64,000 nucleotides of DNA from Talinum fruticosum. Its lineage: Eukaryota; Streptophyta; Magnoliopsida; Caryophyllales; Talinaceae. The notes beneath the pieces were generated by a model. The model was not told where the DNA came from and did no database searches. It was given only the letters and a program-made list of their open reading frames with translations. This document shows, one piece after another, positions 11,386-22,739 of this stretch (position 1 is its first letter; every line of letters begins with the position of its first letter). The translations under genes and the position numbers were made by a program. The stretch covers positions 2,294,001-2,358,000 of the forward strand of contig JAITYX010000003.1 of the NCBI GenBank assembly GCA_021018815.1, in the 5' to 3' direction.

Positions 11386-12005
11386 AACTTGCAGGTAGCT
11401 CGAGAAAAGACAAAAGGCCATTCTTTCCTGGACAGTGGATGCTCATACCACATGTCGGGAGATTCAAGACTCTTTTCCGAGTTAGAAGAATACAAGGGAG
11501 GCAAAGTCACTTTTGGAGATGATAGCAAGGGCAAGATAGTTGGGATAGGCAAGATTGGAAAAGGAGACAATCTGGTCAGCCCAATCTACCTTATCAAGGG
11601 ATTAAAGTACAAGCCGCTCAAGCATCTCTTAACTATGTGACAAAGCTCAAGAGGTTAGGTTCACTCGGACCAATTGTTATATTTCTGATGAAACTACCAA
11701 GGAGACTAAGCTCTCGGGTAAGAGATTAGGTAATACCTACACTATTCCTCTCTCTTACCCTAGTCGAATTTATCTTGTTTGAAAGCATCTCTACAAGATG
11801 ATTCCTGGTCATGGCATCGTAGATTAGGTCACGTTAGAATGCACACCATTAAAAAGCTTGCATCTCATGGTTTAGTCAGAGGTTTGCCTAACTGTGCATT
11901 TAAGAAAGATAAAATATGTGAAGCATACACAAAAGGGAAACAGGTCAAATCATCTTTCAAATCTCTCAAAACTGTTTCCACATCTAAAGTACTTGAATTG
12001 TTACG
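11386..12005 (+). pseudogene. pol: pol 5' part, element B: protease and GAG-pre-integrase
   Basis: Protease motif LDSG with the catalytic Asp at 11431-11439, followed by CSYHMSGD, the usual copia 'LDSGCSxHMTG' block. A frameshift near 11640 separates it from the GAG-pre-integrase segment (11779-12000), with the zinc-finger start WHRRLGHVRMHTIKKL and the CxxC position changed to CEAY, so one zinc ligand is lost. Coding ends abruptly at 12000 at solo LTR C and resumes at 24408. Confidence 0.75.
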
Positions 12006-13501
12006 TGAAGACTCGGACTTTACTCCACACATTTCTGAGTTCTATCAAAGGAATCAGGTATAAGACTTTCTCACTTATAGAGTTTTGATTCCAAGTCATT
12101 CTCTCGTACCTTAGAAACTTTTCTGAGTGATATAGTATTTTCTCTAATTGATATAGCATTTATTTCATGTATTCTTACTTGTCTCTGTGAAACTCGTAAA
12201 GCATATCCGAACTTACTATCGTACACCCAGCTTCGAGTCTCTCATCACTTAGAATTATCGCATGTTCAAATGACTAGTATTCGCATAACCGCACTCAGGT
12301 CCGACTTCATATTACAGGTGTTATTCTCGTTATAGTCGGCGTTTCTAGTCCGAACCTTGCTTAGTCTAGATCAAGTTTATTTCACTCGATGTTCTTTATG
12401 TAACTTGATTAGATGGAATTTTGAGTTTCATGGATATTAGACTCGAAAATTCCATTCCTTTTCCGACTCGGATAATTAGTCACTTAATTATCTTAATTAT
12501 ATTATTATCTATGTCTAATCTTGGACCAAAGTATTTTATACTTTGAGAACCAATTTGATTTACTTTGTTAGGTTATTCAAACGAGGATACACTTTTTGAA
12601 TTACAAAAGTAACCTAGCTTCAAAACGTCAAATCACCGAGTAGACAAGGCTTTTTCCACCTCGACCTAGCCCCGGAAGATTGCGTCGTGGCCGTCCGTTT
12701 CCAAAATTGGAAATCTGCAACACCAAGCTAAACGGTGGTTTCCACCTTATCTTTTAAGACACCTCCAGTAATTTTAGGACTTCCAAAGGAGTCAAGAACC
12801 GTTGTCCAACGTTCATATCTCAACGGATACTTTCGAGTGACTCGGAAAGTCCTTAACAATAGTCACAAAGGACTCTCGGTCAAAAGATGGACTCAACGGC
12901 TATGCTGCTTGGTCATCTATAAATAGAAGCCAACTTTCAAGACTTGAAGATTTGTCGAACCTATTGTTAATACACATACTTTAGCAAAGTCATTGTATTC
13001 ATTCTCAATCTTCTACTTACAACTCCCACTCTGTAATTTCTTATATTCTAAGTTGTAAGGTCTTGTACTTAGTTACAAACACTCTCTTTCTTACTCTCTA
13101 AGTAAGGTCCCTTGACCGAGCTGTAAGAGTTAACTCAGCTCGATTGTCCTTAGCTATAAGGGTTATCTCAGCTAGGAAGTACTAGATCGGATAAGGGAAT
13201 TTTTGAGTCTAGGAAAAACTTGTAAGGAGTTGTTGAAGGGAGCAACTCGGGTTCGGTCAGCCTACTGTATTTTTGGACTCAAAATAGTGGATTTGACTTC
13301 GTGCTTGGATTAGCACGGTCCGTGGTTTTCTGCCCCAGGAGGGTTTCCACATAATTTCGTGTATTTACATTCTGAATTCATTCTAGACTCGGACTGTCTT
13401 AAAGCTTCAGTTCTATCCGCATCTTCATTCCGAGTTCATACCTTTCCGACCCTATTGTAGACTCGGAACCTACTTCTATCTGTTCTTTGATCAAAAGAGT
13501 T

Positions 13502-15079
13502 TGAAGACTCGGACACTGCTCTATATCTTTCCGAGTCATGCAAAAGGAATCGGGTATAACGATGTCATTCATATAGAGTTTTGATTCCAAGGCATTCTCT
13601 CGTGTCTTAGAAACTTACTTGAGTTAAATAAGTATCTTCTCTATGCGATTCGGCCTTCACATATCTCTTTCATCGCTTTTCGGTTAGCGCCTCGTAAAGC
13701 TGGTTCTTTATTCCGAGTCCACTCTCACTCAGATTAATCGCATTTTGAATATACCAGTATTCCGCTGTTTCTCACTCGAATTTGACTTGTGATTATTTAC
13801 TCTATTGTTTGCATAGTCGGCATTCATAGTTCATTTCATGCTTAGTCTATATCAAGTTCTTTCCCACTCGATATTCGCTATAGAACGTGTTTCTTTACTT
13901 AAGACTAAGTCATATGGAATTCCGAGTATCATGGATATTAGACTCGGAAAATTCCATTTCTTTTCCGACTCGGATAATCAATTGCGTAATTTTTCAAAAT
14001 TATTTTGTTATCTCGTGTCTAACCTTGGACCAAAGTATTTTATACTTTGAGAACCGAAAGGTGTTTTACTTTTGTAGGTTATTCAATCGAGGATATCTTT
14101 TCAAACTACAAAAGTAGCCGAAGCTCGAACGTCAAATCACCAGCGAGATATGGCTTTTCACCTTCCTCGCTTTAGTCCCGGAAGATTGTGTCGGAAGCCG
14201 TCCGCTTCCATATCTGGAAAAATGGAACGCCAAGCCTAACGGTGGTTTCCACCACATTTATCAAGACACAACCGATGGTTTTGGGACTTCCAAGAGAGTT
14301 AAACCGTTGTCCAACGTCCATATTTCAACGGATACTTTCGAGTGACTCGGAAAGCCTTTCACAACGGTCACGAGAGGACTCTCGGTCAGCGAGATGAAGA
14401 TAACGGCTACTCTGCCTGGTCTTCTATAAAAGGAAGCCACTTCACAAGACTTGAAGGTTGCCGAATATATTGTCTATACACTTGATCAAAGTTATTGTAT
14501 TTACTCTCAATCTTCAACTTACAACTCCCACTCTGTAATTCATTACTTTACGAGTTGTAAGGTCTTGTACTTAGTTACAAACTCTTCTTACATTCTTTGT
14601 AAGGTCCCTTGACTAAGTCTGTAAAGGTTAACTCAGCTTAGTTGTACCTAGACTGTAAGGGTTATCTCAGCTAGGAAGTACTAGATCGAGATAAGGTAAC
14701 TTCGAGTCTAGGAAAACTTGTATAGAGTTGTCCAAGGAGCAACTCGGGTTCGATCGGTTCACGGTATTTTGTGGACTCAAAATAGTGGATTTGACTTCGT
14801 GTTTGGATTGACACGGGCCGTGGTTTTCTGCCCCGAGGAGGGTTTCCACGTAAAATCTCTGTGTTCCTTTTTCGAGTTCATTCTAGACTCAAACAGACCT
14901 TAGTGCTCTTGCTTCTTCTGTTTCATTGCTTTACGAGTCCAATCTTTTCGACTCGTTATTAGACTCGGATTCTGTCTTTGCCTCTTTTCGCGCAAAAGAG
15001 TGTACTTTCAAAAAGAATCTTCTATCACCCTATTCACCCCCTCTAGGGTGACTCGAGACTCTCCTTGAGCAAACCTTCA
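13502..15079 (+). repeat. Element A 5' LTR
   Basis: Starts TGAAGACTCGGACACTG and ends AAACCTTCA, 1578 bp. TATA box TATAAAA at 14425-14431 followed by GGAAGCCAC. Rich in CCGAG/ACTCGG motifs. The terminal CA is kept here, while the 3' copy reads TTC directly into the TSD. Confidence 0.92.
14425..14431 (+). promoter_or_regulatory. TATA box of element A 5' LTR
   Basis: TATAAAA in the shared context CTTCTATAAAAGGAAGCCAC, identical at 23662-23668 in the 3' LTR. Expected to drive the genomic gag-pol transcript. Confidence 0.65.
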
Positions 15080-15080
15080 A

Positions 15081-15092
15081 TTGGTATCGAGC
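15081..15092 (+). other. Primer binding site of A
   Basis: TTGGTATCGAGC two bases after the LTR end. Compared with TGGTATCAGAGC one base is missing, at a CGAG motif, the kind of position where the two LTRs also disagree. Confidence 0.75.
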
Positions 15093-15138
15093 CTAGCCTT
15101 TCGGAAAGGATCTAACAGTCCAAAGGTTTAAAGATCGG

Positions 15139-16905
15139 ATGGCTCGAACACCGGAGAGTTCGACGAAGGAAGATCTTCCAACAGGCCACCAAAATTCAAA
15201 GGTTCAAATTTCGGTCACTGGAAGAAGCTTATGGAATGTTTCCTTATGGATCATGATGAAGAAGTATGGGAAATCATACAACAAGGAAACTACATTCCAA
15301 CAAAGACAGATGAATTCAGAATCCTTCCAAAGACAAAGGCCGAGTTCACGCCAGCGAAGCGGAGAAGTTCGGAGAGAACATCAAAGCCATGAACATCCTC
15401 ATGTGCGCCATAAGCTCGAAGAATATAATCGAGTCTCTGCTCGTGACTCTGCTAAAGAGGTGTGGGACACTCCGGTCAACACCTACAAAGGTACAAGTCG
15501 GGTGAGACAAGCAAAGATCAGCCGAGTATCTTCACAAATATGAGCTTTTCAAAATGGAGCCGAAGAGAACATTACTCGGATGTTCATACGCTTCACCGAG
15601 ATCACCAACAATCTCAAATCTCCGGGAAAGAAGATCTCCCATGAAGAAATGTGTCGGAAAATTCTCGAAGCCTACCCAAGAGACGATGGGGTCCTAAGGT
15701 GACTGCCATAGAAGAGGCTCGGAACCTCTCACTCTTGAAGCCGGACGAGCTCATCGGAAAGCTTCGACTCATGAGATACATCCGGAAGAAGAAGATGCCG
15801 AGGGTACCTTCAAAAGGAACATCGCGCTTAAAGCCTCGGAATCCAAAGAAGCAAGTCCGAGCTCCTCGACTCGGAAGATGATCCCATGGCACTCATTGCA
15901 AGAGGCTTCAAGAGAATGATGAAGCATAAAAGATGGGACAAAAGACCAAAAGAAGAATTCTACAAAAGGACAAGAGAGACGAGAAAAGGTAAATTTTCGT
16001 CACCCTCAAAGTTATCTTTGTCTAAGAATTACGGATGTTTTGAATGTGGCAGCAAAGACCACATAGTCAAGGACTGTCCCAAACGAAGAAGGGACAGAAA
16101 GAAGAAAAAGGCCATGATGGCAACATGGAGTGATGAGGATTCATCCGAAGACGACGAAGACTCGGATGACTCGAAGTGTCCGATGGCAATTTCGACTCGG
16201 AAGCTGAAAGAGAGTCGGACTCGGACTCGGACAACGAGGAAACCGATCCTCAAGAGGTAGTAAACTACTTCCTCAAATTTTCCAAAGCTGATTTAGCAAA
16301 ATACATCTTTACTTTGGAAGAAAAGTCCAATTCGATTCTTCTCATTTCAAAGAACAACTTGAGTCAATCTCGTCCGAGAGCATATCCTTGAAAAACGAAT
16401 TAGAAAAATTCGGACAAGTGCTCAAACTAATGAGGCTGAGTCCGAGTTACTCGAGAAAGAAAATGAGCAAGCGAAACAGAAGCTCATTGAGTCTCAAGAT
16501 CTGGTTTTAAAGTTTACTCAAGGTCGGAAGAACCTTGATATGCTCTTAGGATCACAATGTGTCTCTTTTAGAAAAGAAGGTCTTGGTTTCAACAAAGAGG
16601 AAGAATCTAATTCTTACTCGGAATTGTTCAAAAGGATTCCGAAGCTGTTAAGTTCAAAAGGCTGAGGATGGTCCCATTCACGAAATGAAAGAAGGACTAA
16701 ACCTAGACCTATTTACAAAAGGAAACCAATTTCTCCTGTTTCAAAAGGAAAGGTTTTTAAAAGAAAAGAGACACGAGACTCACCTCTCCGAGAAGAAGAC
16801 TCGAGAATCGGACTAAACCCAAAGTCATTCAAATCGGGTTTCGAAGCACCTTCTTCCTCGAAAAGGACCACGAGTAAGAAATGTTACTTGGGTTCGTTAG
16901 AGGAA
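15139..16905 (+). pseudogene. gag: gag (frameshifted), element A
   Basis: Start ATGGCTCGAACACC at 15139, the homologous start in all copies. Segments of the capsid-like core (UBN2/DUF4219-type in copia gags, by resemblance) are spread over three frames: MGNSW/YGKS parts near 15230-15300 and AKEVWDTPVNTYKGTSRVRQAKIS near 15455-15530. A perfect CCHC zinc knuckle C-x2-C-x4-H-x4-C is at 16036-16077, followed by a basic RRRDRKKKK tract and an acidic Asp/Ser/Glu region. Gag probably packages the RNA. The frame breaks are 1-bp events, many at CG motifs; see findings on whether they are real. Confidence 0.75.
16036..16077 (+). other. CCHC zinc knuckle of A gag
   Basis: Codes CFECGSKDHIVKDC with all four ligands (Cys, Cys, His, Cys). 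Equivalent sites: B 10477-10518 (first Cys to Arg), E 32214-32255 (intact), D 42930-42971 (internal stop). Confidence 0.85.
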
Positions 16906-19900
16906 GTGAGAAGGGTTAGATTCTCTCTGTTTCGCGAGTCACTCGAGAAAAGATCAAAAGGACATTGGTACCTGGACAGCGGATGTTCTCGACATATGTC
17001 GGGTGACCAAGGACTCTTTTCGAGCTGGAGTCATATAAAAGGGAAAGGTGACCTTTGGTGATGACAGCAAAGGCAAGATAGTGGGCATTGGGAAGATTGG
17101 TAATGAAAACAATCTGGTGAGCCCAGTCTACCTTGTCAAAGGACTAAAGTACAACTCGCTTAGCATCTCCCGACTTTGTGACAAAGGTCAAGAGGTAAAA
17201 TTCACTCAATCCAAGTGCTACATCACAGATGAGATCACCAAAGAGGTAAAACTTTCGGGTAAGAGATCGGGTAATACCTACATCATCCCTCTATCTGACC
17301 CAAGTCAGAATTTATCCTGTTTGAAAGCATCTCTTCAAGATGATTCTTGGACTTGGCATCGTAGATTAGGTCATATTAGCATGCATACTATCAAAAAGCT
17401 TGCATCTCATCATCCGGTTAGAGGATTACCTAGCTGTGCGTTTGAGAAGGATAAAGTATGTGAAGCATGCACCGAGAGGAAACAAGTCGGATCTTCATTC
17501 AAATCTCTGAAGACAGTTTCCACATCCAACGTGCTTGAATTACTGCATATAGACCTATGTGGCGAAATTCTCGTAAAGAGTCTCGGAGGTAAATCTTACA
17601 TACTTGTTATCATTGATGATTTTTCAAGATTTACCTGGGTGTGTTTTCTCAAGCATAAGAATGAAGCCTTCAAGGAATTCGAGTAAGCTCGTAGAAAGAT
17701 TTAAGTGGAGTCCCGGACTCGGATTCAAAAGATTCGAACCGACCATGGAAGGGAGTTCGATTACTCGGAATTCTCATAGTTTTGTGACAAGAATGGAATT
17801 TCTCACAACTTCTCAGCACCCGAACTCCTCAACGAGAATGGAGTAGTTGAGAGAAAGAACAGAACCCTTGAAGAAATAGCAAGGACGATGATGATTGAAC
17901 ACAACTTGCCTTACTATTTTTGGGCGAGAGGCGATAAACACAGCCAACTACACTCTCAATCGATGCCTCATCGGACCCATTCGAAGAAAACACCTTATGA
18001 GCTCTACAAAGGGAGGAAGCCAAACATTTCCTATTTCGGATCTTTCGGATGTAAGTGCTTTATCCACAACAATGGTAAGGATCATCCGACCAAGTTTGAT
18101 GCTCGGTCGGACGAAGGAATTTTTCTAGGTTACTCTTCTCATAGCAAAGCTTACCGTATCTTCAATAAGAGAACTAACAAAGTGGAAGAAAGTATCCACG
18201 TAGTGTTTGATGAGCTTGAACAGGAAAAACCAAGTGAATCTTCATACTCGAACCGAAGCTCGAAAGGATGATGACGAAGATGAGCTTACAAAGACTCGAA
18301 GGAGATCACTCGAACGAGGAAGTTCAGAATGAAATAGCTCAAGAGGTCGCTCGGAGCGAGCAAGTCAATGGAGCCGATCACTCGGAACAAGCTTCTAAAG
18401 ATCAAGCTATTTAGTCCACAAACCTGGTGAATCAAAGAACTGGTAAAGCATTCAAATTTACTTCCAGTCATCCCCAAGAAAACATAATTTCGATATCAAC
18501 GAGTGGGGTAAGAACTCGTTCTTCTCTTCATAATCTATGTGCATTCACTTGCATTCATTTCACTAATCGAACCCAAAAATGCACTAGAAGCCCTTAATGA
18601 ACCCGAATGGGTAGAGGCCATGCAAGAAGAGCTGAATCAATTCGAAAGAAACCAAGTCCGGACTCGACCAACCGACCTTCGACCACCCAGTTATAGGAAC
18701 CAAATGGGTTTTCAAAAACAAACTGGATGAGGGTGGAATAGTAGTCGAAACAAGGCTAGACTTGTAGCTCAAGGTTACAATCAAGAAGAAGGAATTGATT
18801 GTGGGGAAACCTTTGCACCGAGTAGCTAGAATTGAAGCCATTAGAATATCGTTGGCATTTGCATCCTGCATGCATATTAAATTATATCAAATGGATGTTA
18901 AGTGTGCCTTTCTCAATGGTTTTATTGAAGAAGAGGTCTATGTCAAGCAGACCTCCTGGTTTTGAAAACTCAGAATTTCCAAATCATGTTTTCAAACTTC
19001 AAAAGGCTCTCTATGGTCTTAAGCAAGCCCCTAGAGCTTAGTATGAAAGACTGAGCGACTTCCTGGTTCAAAATGATTTTAAAAGAGGTCGGATCGACAA
19101 GACCCTATTCATAAAGACCAAAGGGAAAGATTTTCTCATTGTTCAAATATATGTTGATGATATTATTTTCGGTGCTACTAATGAATTTACGTGCGAGAAT
19201 TTTCTGAGTTGATGAGTCAAGAGTTCCAAATGAGTATGATGGGAGAACTCAATTTCTTCCTTGGGCTGCAAATCAAACAAGACAAAGATGGAATCTTTGT
19301 TCATCAATCAAAATACACCAAGGAACTGCTGAAGAAATACAAAATTCAAGATGCAAAGCACGCATCTACTCCTATGAGCAGCGACGATAAAGCTCGACTC
19401 GGATGAGACAGTAAAGCGAGTAGATCGAAACTCTATCGGGGTATGATTGGATCACTGCTATATCTTACTTCAAGCGGACCGGATATAATGTTCGGTGTTT
19501 GCTTATGCGAACGATTTCAAGCTAATCCAAAAGAATCACATCTCACTGCGGTGAAGAGAATATTCGAGATATCTTGCAGGCACTCGGAATCTAGGACTAT
19601 GGTACTCCGGAGACTCGAAGCCGACTCGACCGGGTACTCGAGACGCGAGACTATGCAGGATACAAAGTTGATCGAAAGAGCACATCCGGAGCTTGCCAAT
19701 TTCAGGTCAATCCCTAATATCCTGGCACTCAAAGAAGCAAAACTCAGTAGCTCTATCAAGCTGCGGAAGCTGAATATATTGCCGCTGGAGCTTGTTGCGC
19801 TCAGATTCTCTGGATAAAACAACACTTGAAGGATCTTGGACTATCTCTCAACTCGGTTCCAATCAAGTGTGACAATCAAAGCGCAATCGGTATCACTAAG

Positions 19901-20093
19901 AATCCTGTCCAGGCACTCAAAAACAAAGCATATTGAAGTCAGGTATCACTTCTTACGCGATCACTCGGAAAAGGGTGATATCACACTTGAGTTCATTCCT
20001 ACTAATCTTCAACTAGCTGATATCTTTACTAAGCCTCTTGGTGAAGATCAATTGCATTTTATTCGGAATGAGCTTGGTATGTTAAATGCTTAG
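16906..20093 (+). pseudogene. pol: pol (PR-IN-RT-RNaseH, frameshifted), element A
   Basis: Copia gene order. Protease WYLDSGCSRHMSG with Asp-Ser-Gly at 16975-16983. The longest open piece, 17048-17686 (212 codons), holds the end of PR, GAG-pre-integrase and the integrase N-terminal zinc finger (His at 17357-17359, CxxC 17459-17470), then LHIDLCGEI and DDFSRFTWV of the catalytic core. IN C-terminal part FGCKCF and DEGIFLGYSSHSKAYR at about 18040-18150. [13 protein letters not shown] (about 18890), ALYGLKQAPRA (about 19010), catalytic YVDD at 19150-19161, ELNFFLGLQIKQ (about 19245). RNase H ends in ADIFTKPLGEDQ and a stop at 20093. IN to RNaseH wording is Sirevirus-like. Indels break the frame about every 200-600 bp. 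Confidence 0.85.
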
Positions 20094-20731
20094 TTTTGTG
20101 TTATGATTCGTGAATATTCCTGTGCCATGTGCTTTCATTGTTAATAACCATTAGTTCGGTTGATCACGTGATACTGGGCTGATAGTTATTTCGTGTTTCG
20201 AGTCACTCGAAACTTTTCGAGTCAAACTCGGACGTAAGAGAAATTTGGACATCAAATTTTCCGAAGCTATCTCTAGAACAGATGGAGAGTTTCGGATTTT
20301 AATTTCAAACCCTTTTTCTCTCTCTTTCTCGAGCGCTGTGATCGAGATCATAACCGCAGATTTTAAACCGCTGATATCTCAACCGTTGAAGAAGAACCGT
20401 CACACCGGGCATTAATGATCGATGGACAGGCTGAGTCGGAACGGAGTTACTTAACGGATAGTGAACGGGCGCGCGTACTCACTATAAATAACGACTATCC
20501 ATCTTCATCTCGATATTCTAAAACTCCTTCCCTCTCAAACGAAATTCTTCTCGAAGAAGTTTACTACGTGAATAGTGTTCCCCGATCGTCCGCGGACGTC
20601 GAAGAAGCTCTCTCTCTCTCTCGTAAGTTTTCGATTGCTCATCTCTTTTTCTTCTACCATTTTCGTTTTCTTCTCTTCTACACCTCCTTCTCTCTTTTCT
20701 TTCGAAAAGTTTCATCTTTTCATCTCTCACA
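20094..20731 (+). promoter_or_regulatory. Spacer between pol and accessory ORF with a TATA box (element A)
   Basis: 638 bp without a supported ORF. TATAAATA at 20483-20490 lies 249 bp before the accessory ATG. The same arrangement appears in E (36264-36271, 162 bp before ATG) and B (28979-28986). A pyrimidine-rich leader and a GTAAGT donor-like site (about 20622) lie between. Probably a second promoter for the downstream ORF; a spliced leader is possible. Inference from conserved position only. Confidence 0.5.
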
Positions 20732-22310
20732 ATGCCTAAAAGAGGAAACCATCCCGACTTTCAGGTTTCTTCATCCTCTAAGAAGCCTCGCACCAACAAG
20801 CCGTAAAGCTCAACCCCTTCTAAACCTCGTTGTCACCCGAGCATCTTGCGCTGGACGACAAATTCTTCCCAACAACCAAATTCTCCTGGTTGTCCCATAT
20901 TCAAACCACCGGAGTATACCCTTTCTTGTGTTTCAGCGAGTTCATCTATCCCGAACTCGTTTCGAGTTTTATACTCACCTCTCTCACTCTGAAAATGTTC
21001 TAACCTCTCGGGTCCGGAACATTACTGTTCAGTATCAACACCTCCCTTCTTCACGGACTGTTCAAAGTTTCTTCTCTCTTCTTGAACAGTAACCCTATCC
21101 CTTTCACTCGAAGTCGCCGACGACTTCTTTGAAAAGTATGCTAAAGAATTCCTCGGGTCCGGAAAGAACTTTTACGTGACTCGGTTGAAGTCGAAGCCGA
21201 GCTTACGTGCTTTCTGCTGATGAGAACCTTCTTCTCACAGCATTCTAGCAAGGAGAACCCCAACTCCAAGCACCTCAAAGCCCTCTTCGATATCCCGGAG
21301 GGATACGAAGTTGACCTCTTCCCCTCCATCATTGAGCGGATGGCCGCTGTGCCAGCTCAACTCCAAACCAAGAAGAACACTTCCCTTCCTTTCGGTGCTC
21401 TTCTCACCCTTGTTTTCAAACAATTCCAAGTTCCTCTTCCCTCGACCCTAAAGCGGTGTCCGAGGCGGCCATTGTGGTCGGCAAGAAGGAACTCCGGGGT
21501 ACGGATACTAGGAAACTAACCCTGGTATCCGGGTTCACAACTCGGAGCCGAGGCCTCCTTCTCCACCTCGGACTCGGAAATCAACCCCTCTTCCTCTTCC
21601 CTCTTCACCTGGTGGTGCCTCTACCTCCGGTGCTTCCAAAACTCTCTCTGCCCTCTTGTCCCCTGTCTTCATGGACAAGATCACCTCTGTGTCTTCCGAA
21701 TTCGAGAGACATGCTCGGGGTTTCAAGATCGTTCTTCGAGGTCCGACCATCAACCAAAAGACCGGTCGAGTCCCAAATCCGAGAGCAGCAATCTCTCGTT
21801 CTTGAGATGAGGGAGCTAGTTAAGGAGCAGAAGGAGCTGGCTGAGCTCCTCGAGAGAAAGACGGTCCAAGGCGGCTCGGGACCCGGATGACAGACACATC
21901 CGAGGCGTCTTCGAGCCCGAGCTTGACCTCCTCGGACAGCGAGGAAGCGAGAGGAAGAAGCTGCAGATGCAGCGGAGGATGCTTGAGGAACTCGCGGCTG
22001 AAGCAGGCCCTTCCGGGCAAAGGGAAGAAGAGGCCGTGGCGGCTGCTCCCCAAGCTCAAATTGTCTGTACTCGGCTCGGACGGCGATCCGAGTGGGTCGA
22101 AGATCTCGCGCCTCCAGCGAGTCGGCCAGAGCAGCCCCTCCAGCCCTCGAGGTCCCAAGGGAAGAACCCCTTGATCCTCTCTCTCCGGGTCAGCCCCTCG
22201 AGCTGAGCCCTTGAGAACTATTCCAGTTCTCCCTTCGCCGCGCTCAAGCACATCGTCAAGATCGTATCGGCGCCGGCGCACCCCCGCCTCCACTCGAAAT
22301 CCCCTCCTTC
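20732..22310 (+). pseudogene. Accessory post-pol ORF, element A
   Basis: Start ATGCCTAAAAGAGG at 20732 is shared with E (36426). The frame is lost after ~24 codons and reappears in pieces: MRTFFSQHSSKENPNSK then GYEVDLFPSIIERM (21220-21350), PLPS, a Ser/Pro-rich linker, then a charged coil REQQSLVLEMRELVKEQ (about 21780-21835) and an acidic Ser-rich tail. The first half matches X and E and resembles the plant 'putative transposon protein' domain (PF20167-like) by pattern. The position is that of the env-like ORF of Sireviruses, but I see no signal peptide or membrane anchor. Role unknown. Confidence 0.65.
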
Positions 22311-22739
22311 CTAGTTGGAGCCATGCACTCTGGGTCACAATTCCTCGGTGTCTCCGGACTTTCTTTTTTTTTTTTTTCAAATTTTCTTTTTGTCCGGACA
22401 ACTTATGTGTATTATTTGTACTTTTCTCCATTCGTTTTTGCTTCTTGTTTTCTTTGAAAGGCAAGGGGAGAAAATGTAGTCGAAACTGGTTGTCTTGTTT
22501 AGGGGAGTTTATTCCCTTGTAATTTTTTTAAATGAATTGATGCATTTCCTTATTCATTTACGAGTTCTTTCTTTTACGAGTAAATGAGTTAAAGCATACT
22601 TTAATTTGCTCGATATATTGTATATTGCTCTAATCTATTCAATATGCCTTACTTTTTATCAAACTATTCAGAATCAATCTATTTTCCTCTAACAAAGTTT
22701 CGTTTAAGTATGGAATGCCTTTCATCAAAAAGGGGAGAT
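22311..22739 (+). other. 3' untranslated internal region and polypurine tract, element A
   Basis: Contains a T-run (about 22363-22378), GTCCGGACA shared with B near 29250, GTTTAGGGGAGTT, and the PPT AAAAAGGGGAGA at 22727-22738 directly before the 3' LTR. The PPT primes plus-strand DNA; E has the identical PPT at 40663-40674, while B's has mutated (AAAAACGAGGAGA). Confidence 0.8.

Noticed and set aside
21820..22464. 214-codon minus-strand frame in element A
   Set aside because: Antisense to the GC-rich accessory-ORF end, whose sense strand matches X and E; no motif on the minus strand.
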